Assembly: GCA_958450365.1 (NCBI GenBank)
Contig: CAUEEP010000742.1
Span: 3,268,501-3,332,500, forward strand
Source: Mesorhabditis belari
Lineage: Eukaryota > Nematoda > Chromadorea > Rhabditida > Rhabditidae
DNA: 64,000 bases
Direction of reading: 5' to 3'
Shown: positions 39,809 through 51,900 of the stretch, piece by piece
Position numbering within the stretch: the stretch's first letter is position 1
How the letters are laid out: the number at the start of each line of letters is the position of its first letter
Position numbers and translations under genes: made by a program
Notes under the pieces: generated by a model
The model's input: the letters and a program-made list of their open reading frames with translations, nothing else
Databases searched by the model: none
Told to the model about the DNA's origin: nothing

Positions 39809-40453
39809 AAAAATATTCTTTTCGTTCTTTAAAACCTAACTTTCTAATCAAGATTTACACAAAACAGTACTCATTCTCAAAAATCTTTCCAAACCTTTCC
39901 AAACCCACTAAAACCTTTCGAACTCGTCCGCCTGCCATCCAGAAAAGCCATTGCTGTCGTTTTCTCCTGCAAGTGATATCAGGCTGTGGATCTATTCTGC
40001 CAGTCCTGTATCCACTGCCATTCTCCCCTTCCCCCAAGGCTGTATCTTTTCACTGATTGACTAAAAACCGGTCTACCACCCGTTTCTTTTCTTTTTCATT
40101 TCCAAATCGTTGACTTTTTCACAGATTTTTGGATCACAGAAGAAACTTTTCATCGTTTTTTCGTCTTTTCTCTGGGGATTTTCAGCTCTGTTGTTGTTCG
40201 TCACCAGATTATAGAGTTACCGAACCGCAATTTTAACAATTTCATTATTTTGGTAAATCCTGGAACGCACAACAACTCTTTCCAATGTCATTTTTGAATT
40301 TTGAACAATTTCTGATGGATGGATAGACGATCGATTCTTACCCCAGCAATTTCTTCCTCAAAATCTTTCAATCCAAAAATATTCTCGATTTTTTTTTCGT
40401 TCCTGGATAGCATTCTTTTCAAATTTATGAAATTCAACAATTTTTAGATTAAA
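39809..40453. other. Upstream region of the CRAL-TRIO/GOLD gene
   Basis: No gene is visible. It contains one copy of a recurring motif CCTGGAACGCAC at 40259-40270. Confidence 0.4.
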
Positions 40454-43400
40454 ATGCGAAATCTCATCGGTGTTGAGCCATTTGATGCAGAGATCTTGCG
40501 AAAAGCAGAGAAGCTAAGGTCAATGATTTCAAAAAAATCAATCCTGGTTGTCACTTGAAAGATTGGTAACGTAGAAAATATTCAGACAACAAATAAGCGT
40601 ACCCGTCGAGTTGGACTCTCCATTTTTTCTGGCTCGTTTCCTGCGCGGGAATCGAGGCGACGAGGAGTTGACTGCGAAAAGATTAATGGGTAAATCTTGC
40701 TCGTATTCTCTAAGCTAACAGAGCTAACAGACAGAGCTAACAGACAGACAAACAGGCAGATGAACAGACAGACAAACAGGCGGATGAACAGACAGACAAA
40801 CAGACAGATAGGCAGACAGACAAACAGACAAACAGAGAAACAGACGAACAGACAGACAAACAGGCAAACAGGCAAACAGACGGTTTCCGACTAACAGACA
40901 GATAGACAGACAGACAAACAGACAGATAAACAGACAGACAAACCGACGCAAATCAAGCCGAAACTGGTTCACAATCGTTGCTCAGCTTTTGCCGGCTTTT
41001 GATTTTCAAATTCAGACTATTTCACGCATCGTCGGCTACTCGGCTATGACAAATTGGATGATATGCAAGTTTTGCGAAAACATCCAATCACAAAGGCCAC
41101 ATTCGAGCGCTTCTCAATATCGAAAATGGAGCCGAGTCTTCGATCGAATAACTGTCATGTACTCATCCAGAAAATGGAGGGATCCGATGTGAAAGAGGTT
41201 TCTTTTTAAATAAATGAAATCGACTTTCTCGACTCGTGCGCCAATCAAAAACATTTTTTGTTTTCAGATTATCAAAGTGATTCCCTTATCCTATGTGCTT
41301 CATAGCTATTTCGCTTTGCAGGAAATGTTCTGTCGATGTATAGCGAAAACTGAGAATGAGACAGGTGAAGAGATTAGGAGACTAGAATCAAATCAAATCA
41401 AATCAAATCAAATCAAATCAAATTTTATCTTTAAAACGTATTACAGACGTTCTAACACTTATTTTATCACTTTTTTTTTACAAGTTTTCTTATTTAGAAA
41501 ACTTAAATTAATCGATAAGAATGGTAGAAATAAAGTTTATTCAATCAAAAATCGAATCCAAATCGAATCCGAATCCAAATCTCCCAGGTCGACCCTCAGC
41601 CGTCGTTTGTGTACTCGACTTGAAAGGTCTAGCTCTTGCTGATTTTGCGAATCCCCTTGGTGGACCAGCAAAGCTAGCACGTCTTGTTGTGAAAATCTGG
41701 TCCGACTACTTCTCAGAAAATGTAAGTAACCAATGGAAAACTTATGGAAAAGCAAAAGCATTTCTTCTCCTTCCAGATGATCAAATTGGTGTTGATCAAC
41801 CCGCCTGGCTTAGTCTCACTTCTTTTCAAAATCACCCGCTTGTTGATGGACGAGGCAACTGTGCAAAGGCTGTCCATTTTGCAATCATTAGACGATTTAC
41901 ATGCTCTACTCGAGCCACAGGTTGGATTTGGCAATGAATTATGGAAAAAAAATCTCTTAGGTGATCCCTCTAGTCTATGGTGGGCAATGGGTTGATCGAT
42001 CGGGATTCGCGGATCCACCCGAAACTTGTGTCAATCAACTCTTGCCCGTTCTTCAATCAGAGCACCGAAAAGCTGAAGAGATTTGGGCTGAAGAGGGCTA
42101 CATTTCTCCGCCACAATCGAAAACTTTCACTGTCAAGGGCAGACATAAACACGATGTACACAAGTTCGTTTTTCAACAGTCAATAGCCTTTTTGCTTGTT
42201 GGCTTTGATTTTATCGGATTTCGACACAATCTAATCCTCTATTTGACCTCTTCTATATAAAAGATTAAGAATTATCTCTAGAGAAAGTTATAGGCTTTCA
42301 AATGATTGCCTCATTCAGCCAAAAGCCGACTTTCAAGCCTAGTCTTTCCGTTTTCTTAAATTGAATCTAGTTCTACCTACCATTCATCCAAGATCCGGCT
42401 TTCAAGATAAAACTTTTCCCCTTCCCCCTTTTAATAAACTACCCCCCCCCCTCCCCCCGCGGGGGGTTTAATATCCACTTTTTCTTTTTTTTTTTTTAAT
42501 TTTTTTTTTTCCTCCCCCCCCCCACCCGCCGACCCCCCCAACGATGCCCCCTTTTTTTTTTTAGAATCCCCCCCCCCCCCCCCACCGCTTTCAAGACAAA
42601 TCTTTCAGCTTCCCCAAATTTGAATCTAGTTCTACCTACCATTCATCCAAGAGCCTTTCAAGCCAAACCTTTCCATTATTCCAAATTTGAATCTAGCTCT
42701 ACCTGCTCTGTCGTATAATCGTTCGTTAACTACTATATATAAAGCAGAAGAGACGTCTGTCCGTCTGTACGTAGCCATTGGCAAAAAGGGGCGGGGCTTA
42801 GATTGCGTGGAAAATGCGAAGGTTAGTGAGCGTTTTCCGCTGGTTTTACTGATAATTTGGTAAACATTCAAAGAGAAACTAAACTATTATAGCTCATTCG
42901 ATAGCCCTGAATCGCTTGAAAACTATTAATAGAATAAAGTTATCAAGAGCTTTCTGCGAAAACAAATAGCAAAAGTCCTTAAATCGTCATCGTACGGTCA
43001 ACCGGGGCCGGATTGTCGTGCGGATTAAATCAAATCTCAAATTAGTTCCTATTTAGTTCCTTTATAGTTCCTATTTAGTTCCTTTGTAGTTCCTTTATAG
43101 TTCCTTCATAGTTCCTATTTAGCTCCTTTATAGTTCCTATTTAGTTCCTTCATAGTTCCTATTTAGTTCCTTTATAGTTCCTATTTAGTTCCTTTATAGT
43201 TCCTTCATAGTTCCTATTTAGTTCCTTTATAGTTCCTATTTAGTTCCTTCATAGTTCCTATTTAGTTCCTTTATAGTTCCTATTTAGTTCCTTTATAGTT
43301 CCTTCATAGTTCCTATTTAGTTCCTTTATAGTTCCTATTTAGTTCCTTTATAGTTCCTTTATAGTTCCTTTATAGTTCCTATTTAGTTCCTTCATAGTTC

Positions 43401-44058
43401 CTATTTAGTTCCTTTGTAGTTCCTTTGTAGTTCCTTTGTAGTTCCTTTATAGTTCCTATTTAGTTCCTTTATAGTTCCTATTTAGTTCCTTTATAGTTCC
43501 TTTATAGTTCCTAATCAAATTGCCAATCCGAATCTAGAGTCTTTTCCCTAGAATCTGTTTATCTCAAACATATTTTAAATTAAAAAAACAAAAGAAGAAG
43601 ATTGGATGGGTAGACGGGCGAAAATTTGCTTAATTAGAATTCTAGTAGAATTTAAGAAAAAAGAAATCATGCAGCAATCATCAGCAGCAATTACAGAAAA
43701 TGCACCCGTGAGGGAGAGCGATTGATTTGGCAATTTGATGCCTCAGCCGATATCGATTTCGAGATTCTTCGACTTGAGCCAAAAAGCGAAAATGAGAAAA
43801 ACGTTTGGCCACGATTAACGCTAACATCGCTAAAAGTTGGTTCAAAAAAAATGAGATTTTTCAAAATTTTAAACTATTCTTACTATTCTACAAAAATTCT
43901 ACGAAAATCCTACAAAATTCTACAAAAATCCACCCTTTCAGGTCGCGGAGTTTGGAGCGCTCGAGTGCGGTGAGGCGGGCGATTACGTTCTCCGCTTCTC
44001 CAATCCATCCGCCACCTGGTTTCCCGTCAAGATCACTTTACTCGCTGAAATCAAATGA
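40454..44058 (+). CDS. Sec14-like CRAL-TRIO and GOLD domain protein, 9 exons, 394 aa
   Basis: Exons 40454-40518, 40586-40689, 41016-41197, 41268-41364, 41588-41721, 41777-41920, 41961-42163, 43697-43835 and 43942-44058 join in phase. An N-terminal CRAL-TRIO-N helix bundle (PFFLARFLRGNRGDEELTAK) leads to the lipid-binding domain (VCVLDLKGLALADF, VVKIWSDYFSEN, MIKLVLINPPGLVSLLFK, VIPLVYGGQW). The C-terminal GOLD domain has LIWQFDASADIDFEI and YVLRFSNPSATWFPVKITL. Family members bind and shuttle hydrophobic ligands or phosphoinositides and act at Golgi or signalling membranes; C. elegans has several (CGR-1 and CTG-1/2 type). I cannot tell which is the orthologue. The 1.5-kb seventh intron and the second intron hold tandem repeats. 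Confidence 0.9.
40733..40945. repeat. ACAGACAAACAG-type minisatellite in an intron
   Basis: Units of 8-12 bp (ACAGACAGACAAACAGGCAG) fill most of the second intron of the CRAL-TRIO gene. They generate spurious Cys/Val/Leu-rich frames on the minus strand. Confidence 0.9.
42435..42590. repeat. Poly-C and poly-T homopolymer tract
   Basis: Long runs of C (up to 16) and T alternate inside the large intron. Assembly error is likely in such sequence. Confidence 0.8.
43043..43513. repeat. 22-bp minisatellite of TAGTTCCTTTATAGTTCCTA type
   Basis: About 42 copies of TAGTTCCTWT half-units in the large intron of the CRAL-TRIO gene, with alternating TTTA/ATTT variants forming a higher-order pattern. Confidence 0.9.
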
Positions 44059-44096
44059 AATCAAATGAAACTAAAAGAATTTTTCGATAAAATCTT

Positions 44097-44279
44097 TAAT
44101 TCTGGAATACACAACAGCTAATGGAAAGAAAAGATTTTCGATTTTTGAAATTTAAAAAATTTTTAAAATTTTTGAAATTTCGATTTTTTTTTTCTATTTT
44201 TGGGTTTTTAGTGTTTTTCTCAAAATTTCGATTTTCGTTTTTTTAACTCAAAAATCGTAAAGCGTGCATTCCAGCTTAG
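44097..44279. repeat. Inverted pair of TTCTGGAATRCAC motifs around AT-rich DNA
   Basis: ATTCTGGAATACACAACAGC at the left and the inverse GCTGGAATGCACGC at 44261-44275 enclose an A/T-rich core. It may be a short degenerate MITE. The same motif recurs elsewhere in 35-49 kb. Confidence 0.35.
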
Positions 44280-44428
44280 CGTTTGCCAAAATTTCAAAAC
44301 GTTTTCGCAAAATTTAGGCAAAGAAAATGCGTTGTAATCCGTTGGCTTTGTTGCCTTATCAATGGGGGTCGTTTTGGAATGTTTTCGAATCACAATCATC
44401 CATCCATAAACACTGCACATAATCCGAA

Positions 44429-44623
44429 ATGTCAAGAAAGTCTTTGCGAATCAGACAGACAAACAGAAAAACCACTTTCAGACGTGTTAAGCCGATAGGG
44501 AAAAGATTTGACACAAAGAAAGTTGACGAAATTTGGGAAGCTTTCTCCGATACTTCTTTTTCGAGCATGGAAGAAATGGCGGAACTTGCAGCTACAGTAA
44601 CCCACCTAGAATATCCCATTTAA
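44429..44623 (+). CDS. Possible hypothetical protein, 64 aa
   Basis: The frame has a basic first half (MSRKSLRIRQTNRKTTFRR) and an acidic helical second half (KVDEIWEAFSDTSFSSMEE), ending EYPI. A TTTCAG acceptor lies inside it, so only the part from VKPIGKRF may be an exon. Composition is protein-like, but there is no family match that I know. Confidence 0.3.
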   Translation: MSRKSLRIRQTNRKTTFRRVKPIGKRFDTKKVDEIWEAFSDTSFSSMEEMAELAATVTHLEYPI

Positions 44624-44954
44624 CAGCTACGGTACAGTACAGAATGACAATAAATAACAGACTTTTTCTATCACCTACTTTTTTATAAGTATTTTAATTT
44701 TAATTTTTTCGAAAAATAAGTTATTTATATTTATTCTTATTATTTTTTTTCTTAAATTTTTATCTAAAACATTAAATTGTTATATTTTTAAGTTAAACAA
44801 GTACTATTTGAGATCTACATCAATTTGATCGTTCGTTTGATCGTTCGTTTGATCGTTCGTTCAATCGTTCATCTGTTACTTGCACTCTGTCAAACCATTT
44901 CAAAAGCGATCAAACAATTTGTGTAGCTTGGACACAATGAAGATCGAGAAGAAA

Positions 44955-45072
44955 GAAGAAGGAAGAAGAAGAAAGAAGGAAGAAGAAGAAAGAAGGAAGA
45001 AGAAGAAAGAAGAAAGAAGAAGAAAGAAGGAAGAAGAAGAAAGAAGGAAGAAGAAGAAAGAAGAAGAAAGTA
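44955..45072. repeat. AAGAAGAAAGAAGG purine minisatellite
   Basis: About ten 13-16 bp purine-only units. Confidence 0.9.
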
Positions 45073-45237
45073 AACTGTAAACAGGAATCGAAAATTGATC
45101 AAGAAGTGAATGCAAGCAAAATTCGAGATCCCGCTCCGAAAAGTCGTTAGGGATCCCAAAGTTAATCAAGAAACTGTCCTGCTAAAAAAGCCTAAATCTT
45201 CGTCCATGCCAACTTAAACAAGAAAAAATGCCCACCG

Positions 45238-45420
45238 ATGACAACAAATGGTTCCACTCAAAAGATGCCGCGAACTAGTCAAGTGGGTCGCAACTCCGAA
45301 TTGGCAGGATCTCCGATGAGCAGCTCTTCTCGATGGAGTAAAGTTACAACGGCCAAAACGATCGAATTTAGTCAACGAGCTCTCCAAGAGTCAACGAAAT
45401 TTTCTCGGCTTTCCCGGTGA
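45238..45420 (+). CDS. Possible first exon of a hypothetical Ser/Thr-rich protein
   Basis: The frame starts MTTNGSTQKMPRTSQVG, is Ser-rich (SPMSSSSRWSKVTTAKT), and ends at a good donor (CCCG|GTGAGC) at 45417, one codon before its in-frame stop. A possible later piece at 46320-46400 (VEKSALYFAGKVIDDSTAAP) also looks protein-like. I cannot connect the two with confidence, and a dispersed repeat sits between them. Confidence 0.25.
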   Translation: MTTNGSTQKMPRTSQVGRNSELAGSPMSSSSRWSKVTTAKTIEFSQRALQESTKFSRLSR

Positions 45421-45479
45421 GCTTTCAAAATCACGAAAAACCGAAGTGATGGTTTGGATGTCTATTTGCATGGCGGGCA

Positions 45480-45796
45480 AAATTCCATTGATTTTCATTG
45501 AGCTGGCTAGCTGACTGGCTGGCTGAAGTAAAAATCAATAAAGATGTTTATCGAAAGGAAATTCTTGAATATGTCATTTTTCCCTGGGTTCAACAGCTTC
45601 AGAAATCAAGTTTGAACTTTTCAACAGGATTCCTCATCTTCCCATAAAGCAACAGGGGCTTTACAACGATATGTTTTACAAGATAAATTTTGCAAGATAA
45701 GCTTTAGGAGATAAGCTTTACAATCTAAGCTTTACAAGATAAGCTTTACAAGCTAAGCTACACCAGTCCTGCACACGCAGGACTGGTGTAAAGCTA
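45480..45796. repeat. Third copy of the 32.2-kb dispersed repeat, ending in a 30-bp palindrome
   Basis: 45480-45680 matches 32155-32350. AAGCTTTACAAGATAAGCTT units follow to 45756, then the palindrome ACACCAGTCCTGC at 45762-45791, related to the one at 46157-46184. Confidence 0.75.
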
Positions 45797-46560
45797 ATCT
45801 TTTGGACTTTATCTTGACTCATGATCTCTATTTATGTAATCTCAGCCCGTTGGATTACAGTCAATGACCTATTTTAGAGTCTGTGCTAAACCTAATTTAA
45901 AAGTTTGAACTCTTTGAATTGTTTGTCAAGCCGAGAAATGGTCAAAATCAGCAGCTAATTGTTAAAAATTTTACAAAGCGTCTCAAGCTTTTCATTCAGG
46001 AAAAAATAAGTGAACAAACGATCAAAAATAAATCTTATTTATCACTTTTTATCTTTTCATTAATATTTTTAGGCTAAAAAGTTAGTCTTCGTTATTTATT
46101 GTGATTCTGTAAAACTACAGTTACAGTACAATGTCTACAAGTACTGTAACTGTAGCTACACCAGTCCTGCACACACAGGACTTGTCTACAACTACTGTAA
46201 CTGTAGCTTTACTTGTCTACAATGTCTACAATTTCAGATTTGACACCTTTCAAAACCATTCTGCACTTTAGGAAAGTAATTAACGAGAAGAATTCAAAAA
46301 AAAGAAACGAGAAGAATTGTTCGTCCGTCGAGAAATCGGCGCTATATTTTGCCGGGAAAGTCATCGATGACTCGACCGCCGCTCCACCAAACAACCAAAC
46401 ACGGGAATGTCCCTCGATTTTGCTTTTCCTTTCCACCAAACTGTTTATATCATTCTCCCCAATTTCTCCACACTTTTGTCCCTTTGACTAAACATGGACG
46501 ATATTTCAATCCTTGCTATCAAATTCTCAAATGATTCTTTAGATATTCGATACCTCTAAT

Positions 46561-47064
46561 CTTAAGACTATAGTACTGCATTGTAGCTAGAGACCTTACA
46601 ATTCTGATTTCAAAAGAGATTAGTTTATTTATTAGTTTGACACTGATTTGGTAATCTGAGTTCTTATTGGTGATCTTATTGGTGATCTTATTGATGATCT
46701 GAGTTCTGAGTATCTGACTTAATAAAATGAAAATGTAAATCCTACTTTATTTAACTCGTTGACTTTCATTCTTGATTAATTTTAGTTATTTAATTGTTTT
46801 AGTTTATCCTTTTCCGTTTCTCGAATTGATTTGAAATATTCATTTTATTAAGTCAGATACCCAGAACTCAGATCACCAATAAGATCATCAATAAGATCAC
46901 CAATAAGATCATCAATAACCAATAAGATCACCAATAAGATCACCAATAAGATCATCAATAAGAACTCAGATTACCAAATCAGAGTCAAACTAATAAATAA
47001 ACCAATCTCTTTTGAAATCAGAATTCTAAGATCACTAGCTACAATCCAGTACTATAGTCTTAAG
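46561..47064. repeat. Long inverted repeat, 504 bp (foldback element)
   Basis: Arms of about 180-220 bp begin CTTAAGACTATAGTACTG and end with its inverse. Both arms carry short tandem copies of GATCTTATTGGT or its inverse, differing in copy number between the arms. No coding capacity is present. Confidence 0.8.
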
Positions 47065-47471
47065 ATCTAAATGCAGAAAGTTTTCGGCTTCGTTTTCGAA
47101 CACCCATGGCTTGTATGCCGATCGAAGGTGAATCGAAGGGAAAAAAGAGAAAAAGAGAATGGCGATCGTTTACGATTGTTTGCCTGTATTTGAGCCGATC
47201 CTCTTTTCTCTCTCCTTTCCCCTAATCCCCGCATAAGAAGGCCTTATGTGGCTGTCCTGTTTGTGTGTGCTATGTATGGGCATCTCTTCTCTTTTCCTTA
47301 GATCTCTGCCTGTATTTGGTGTTTGCCTGGGCGATTACGTGGCCAATCGAAGGGGGGTGGGGCTGGGCAAGGGTACAGCTCTCAGCAGTGTTTGGGCATT
47401 CACACCTTTGCCCTCATTGTCAAGCTTTTGCTTGCCGCTAGATTCAGCTACATTCTGGAGTACTCTGACTT

Positions 47472-47641
47472 AGGCTGGCTGGCTAGCAGGCTGGCTAGCA
47501 GGCTGGCTGACTGGCTGACTGGCTAGCAGGCTGACTGGCTAGCAGGCTGGCTGGCTAGCAGGCTGACTGGCTAGCAGGCTGGCTGGCTAGCAGGCTGACT
47601 GGCTAGCTGGCTGGCAGACTGGCTGGCTGGCTAGCAGGCTA
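47472..47641. repeat. GGCTGGCTAGCA minisatellite
   Basis: Around 16 units of 8-12 bp with core CTGGCTAGCAGG. Confidence 0.9.
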
Positions 47642-48276
47642 GCTTAGTCACCTAACCTACTGCTACTGCCGAATCAAAAGCCAGATTTGAGAATGGCTTG
47701 TCCTTGCCTCCAGCTGATAACTCTTTTCATCAAATTCTTATTCCAAAGCAACTTCCTTTCTTATAGTTGATCAATAATCAATTCCTTTTCCAAAAAATCC
47801 TTCCCTTTCCTGCTGTTCATAAGCCCATTAGTCTGCCTAATCACCAAAATTCCTGAAAATTCTCAAACTTTCCCTCAAAGTTTCCCTCATAGACAAAACT
47901 TGAATGTAATTGGATGTCCTTTCGGTTCATTTATGGGATTTTCGTTTATTTACTCTATAATGAGCATCGCAAATGATTTTTAATCGAAGAATGGCCGAAG
48001 AAAGATTTTTAATCGTTTCTAAACCATTGTCGAAATCATTTTTTCATTTTCCTATTTGATAAACAATGTAAATCCTTACAAAACCCTAATTTACTCGCAT
48101 TTTTCATGTTATTGTTGGCTTTTATTTGATTGATTTCTCGCTGAAAATGATTTCCCCCCTCAGTCTTGTCTCTCCTCTAATCTCATCCGGTGAGAAGTGC
48201 CTATATAAGGTTAGCACCTCAAACCGTGTGGGGTTGAAGGGTATTCAATGATCAATCATCAAAGAATCAGTTATCT

Positions 48277-48522
48277 ATTCAATTTCTATTCTCTCTATTC
48301 TATCCCTATTCTATCTCTATTCTATCCCTATTCTCTCTCTATTCTCTCTCTATTCTCTCTCTATTCTATCTCTATTCTATCTCTATTCTATCCCTATTCT
48401 CTCTCTATTCTATCTCTATTCTATCTCTATTCTATCCCTATTCTCTCTCTATTCTATCCCTATTCTCTCTCTATTCTATCTCTATTCTATCTCTATTCTA
48501 TCCCTATTCTCTCTCTATTCAA
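48277..48522. repeat. CTATTCTATCT / CTATTCTCTCT minisatellite
   Basis: 11-bp units in a semi-regular order of three variants (CCCTATTCTAT, CTCTATTCTAT, CTCTATTCTCT). The open frame through it is repeat-derived. Confidence 0.9.
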
Positions 48523-48982
48523 TTTTTCTCTTTAAAAATAAATTTAGAATACTTTCAAACAGTTTACAAACAAATTTTGCACAAATATTATCGATTTTTT
48601 AAAGAATAATTTGAATTTTCACTAAATTTTCATGAATTTTCATCAATTTTCATTAATTTTCATTAATTTAATTGCATTTTTTTTTGTTTAATTATCTTTA
48701 AAAACAAAAGATTTATTTGAAATAGTGAGCAATAATTGGTATTAAGTATCGTATCTGATCTGATTTTCTCTTTTTCTTTTACGAGCAAATTCTCATTTCT
48801 ATTTGGTCGTTTTTTTAAAATTTTAAATAAGCGACAAAAAGTTTGGTTCAAAAAACGAAAGAAAAGTTACGAAATAACAAAAAAAAGAAGAAAAAGAACT
48901 ACATTAAAAGATATGACAAAATTGGAAATGATTCGAGATTGATTAGATTTTTTTTGTTCCTTTTTCTTATCCATTTCCCCAC

Positions 48983-51900
48983 TCAAAGAACCCTCTTCCC
49001 TGGCTCGTATTCTAGCCCTGGATCGAATTGCTCGAGCACGTAGACCTGCAATTGAAAAAAAGGACATTGAAATCAGTTTTAAAGTTGTTTCTGGAGTGCA
49101 CACTTTGTTTTCAAAGTGCTGACACACTTCTTTGCTGTCATGGAATGTCTTCATGTCATGACAAAGCAATTTCTCTAGTTAAAGAACTTTAACTAGAGAA
49201 CTGTTACCCTTTAAAATCGATTTACGAAACGGCACCAAACTACAAAATGGCTCCATAGAATTCTAAGAAACATGTCTTTTTTATTTTTTGCTTATGGCCT
49301 CTGGTCTTTGAGATACAGTCGAACCTCTCTATAACGAACCTCGATATAACGTAAACCTCTATATAACGTAAACTATAGCCGGTCCCGTGAGTTACGTTGT
49401 AGAGAGGTTCGGCTGTATAAGCATGCAAAGTTTTTGGTTAATTTTCGCCAAACCAAGCAATAACTCGATATAAGAGGATGGCAAGCGGGCAGGAGCGAAT
49501 AGCAGCGATAGTCTAGGGGTTAGTGCACTAGGCTATAAAGCGACTGCGATGATTGTTGGCGGGTTCGATTACGCTCTTCGGCCAAGATTTTTGCTTTTTT
49601 CTGAAACATTCAAAAATGTTTCTGTAAATATTTAAGTGTTTTAAAGCTTTAATAATTGTTATAAAGCTTTCTGGGAAGGCGTTTTTTAGCTAGATTACGA
49701 AGGAGGAGCTAGATTACGAAGAAGACGCTAGATTACGAGCTAGATTTGGTTTCGTAAAACGACTGTAAGTTGAAACAGTTCTCTAGTTTAGTTTCAAATT
49801 TCGACACTCGATCCTCAAGAGCTGAAGAGGTTAAAGAAGTGATTGCACTTGTCATTGCACTTGCTATTGTCTCAAATCTTTACACCAACCATATCAGTTT
49901 GTCGAATGCGTAACTCAGCCGGCGGATTTGTGATCACATATCGTTTCACCGAGTCCGCATTGTCTTGATCATGTAAACGATAAAGCCCAATGCAAAGTTG
50001 ACCATATTTCTTGAGTGCTGTCGAGAACATTTGGCCGTATGTCGAGTTGTGCTGAAACGCTGATTGCTGATTGCTGATTTCAATGCATTTTTTTTATATG
50101 AAAATTACTGTAAACAAAAAAAACTCTTCAGACGATCATTAGGGTTTATGAAAGCATTCCACTTTATATTTCTCATCTTAGACCCATCTCTAAAGCTTTA
50201 GCTTAACAAAAAGATGCCTTAAAGTGAATATTTTGAGGAAACAGGAGAGTGACAATTTATGAAAGTTTTTAGCGATAAACTTTAACATCATCATCGATTT
50301 AAGTATGGGTTTTTTTGTCCTAATTCAAGCTAAATTCAAGTTAGAATGAATCTAAAGCTAAAAAGAAATCATTTCTACCATTCTCCTTTCTTTACCAAAA
50401 GTACTCAGATTTGTTTTGAATTGAAATTTCTTTCTAAAATCCCCAAGCTTACCCCAATTCCCTCGTAGGGCCCATCGGAAAGCGAAATCTGGGACCAAAA
50501 GTCCTCAGTTTTGTTTTGAATTAAAATTTCTCTCTAAAAACCCCAAGCTTACCCCAATTCCCTCGTAGGGTCCATCGGAAAGCGAAATCTGTGCAATGCG
50601 ACAACGATCTCGATTTGATAAAGTCTCCGCAGTGCTGAAATGGTTTGTTATAAATTCGAATTTCTAACTAAAGTCTTTCTCCTTTCTTTCAAGCTTTCAA
50701 TCGAAACTTAGAAGGAAATTATTGTAGTTATTGTAGTTATTGTAGTCGGTGGCTCACCTGTAACCACCGCGAAGTCCAGCTCCTTCGGCTAGAATCAACT
50801 CTAACTCTGGTGTCGCCCCTCCAGTCACCAATGTTCGAATCAAAGTCAAAGCCGAATCATTAAAGTAGGTCTGAAAAAGAAAATTGAAGGAAATTGAAGG
50901 AAATTGAAGGAAATTGAAAATAGAAGAAAATAGAAGAAAAGAAATTGAATACTTCCATATTTCCACTTACTGTGCTCATTAGTGAGTCTAAGACAGAGAT
51001 TGCGAAAGCTGTGCCGCAAGCGAACGGCTGAGTAAGATACAATTCAGTGTCCGGATCGTCATCATCATCTTGATCAAGAAATTGCACATTGCTATCATTC
51101 ACTGAAATCAGGAATAAGAAGAAAATCATTTTGAATCAAATCAATGAATCAAATCAATCAAATCAATGAATCAAATCAATCAAATCAATCAAATCAATGA
51201 ATAAAATCATTGACAAACCAAGCTCAGTGATCATTGGGACATTTGTGCCGAAGCGTGCGCCCTTTTTATGCATTGATAGAGGACTGCCGAGTGGTGATCG
51301 ATCTCCGCCACGAATCGGGAAAAAGCCGAGAGTGTCATCGAATTGCATAGCTGAATTGCATTTTGTTGAAATCGCATTTCACATTTTACTGCTTTACCTT
51401 TAATGTTCAATGATGCCAGAATCGCCTCCTTGTCCGCTAGTGTGGTATCCTCTGTATTCGGGACTCGAGCCGAGATGATCACGCACATGTCACAAAGATT
51501 GATGTTCACCGCACGCAAATCGGCTCGACTCAATGGGGAACCCTAAAATCGATGCTATTTTTTCGAAAAACTGGATAGCACAGCAACTTTCTAGCTGGTC
51601 ATCGGTTGATTTAGTGCTAAATAAAAATCACGAGCAGGTTACCGTAGTCTATTCTTTGTCACTAGCTACCGTAATCTAATTTTGAGCTATAGCTAAGTTA
51701 GCTATGTTAGTTAAGTTAGCTAAGTTAGCTATGTTAGCTATGTTAGCTAAGTTAACTATGTTAGCTATGTTAGCTAAGTTAACTATGTTAGCTATGTTAG
51801 CTAAGTTAACTATTTTAGCTATGTTAGCTAAGTTTACTCATTTAGCTATGTTAGCTAAGTTTACTCGTTTAGCTAAATTAACCAATTCGAATTCAAAAAT

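Larger units (their letters stand above)
44059..48982. other. Repeat-rich stretch without a firm gene
   Basis: About 4.9 kb between two convergent genes. It contains the repeats and two weak hypothetical frames listed separately. A TATATAAGG at 48199-48207 could be a TATA box for an unseen plus-strand transcript, but only a repeat-derived frame follows. Confidence 0.5.

Noticed and set aside
40582..40972. Cys/Val/Leu-rich open frames on the minus strand
   Set aside because: They arise from the ACAGACAAACAG repeat in an intron of the CRAL-TRIO gene.
42435..42590. Unusual poly-C/poly-T block as a possible structural element
   Set aside because: Homopolymers of this kind often mark low-quality assembly, so no function is inferred.
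43043..43513. Regular repeats that resemble a CRISPR array
   Set aside because: Units are contiguous without unique spacers and the genome is eukaryotic. It is a minisatellite.
47246..47473. 75-codon plus-strand frame with hydrophobic start
   Set aside because: No family, no splice support, and it ends in repeat sequence. The hydrophobic start is likely chance.
48248..48535. Open frame of 95 codons after a TATATAAGG
   Set aside because: Nearly all of it is the CTATTCTCTCT array. Without the repeat only about 13 codons remain.
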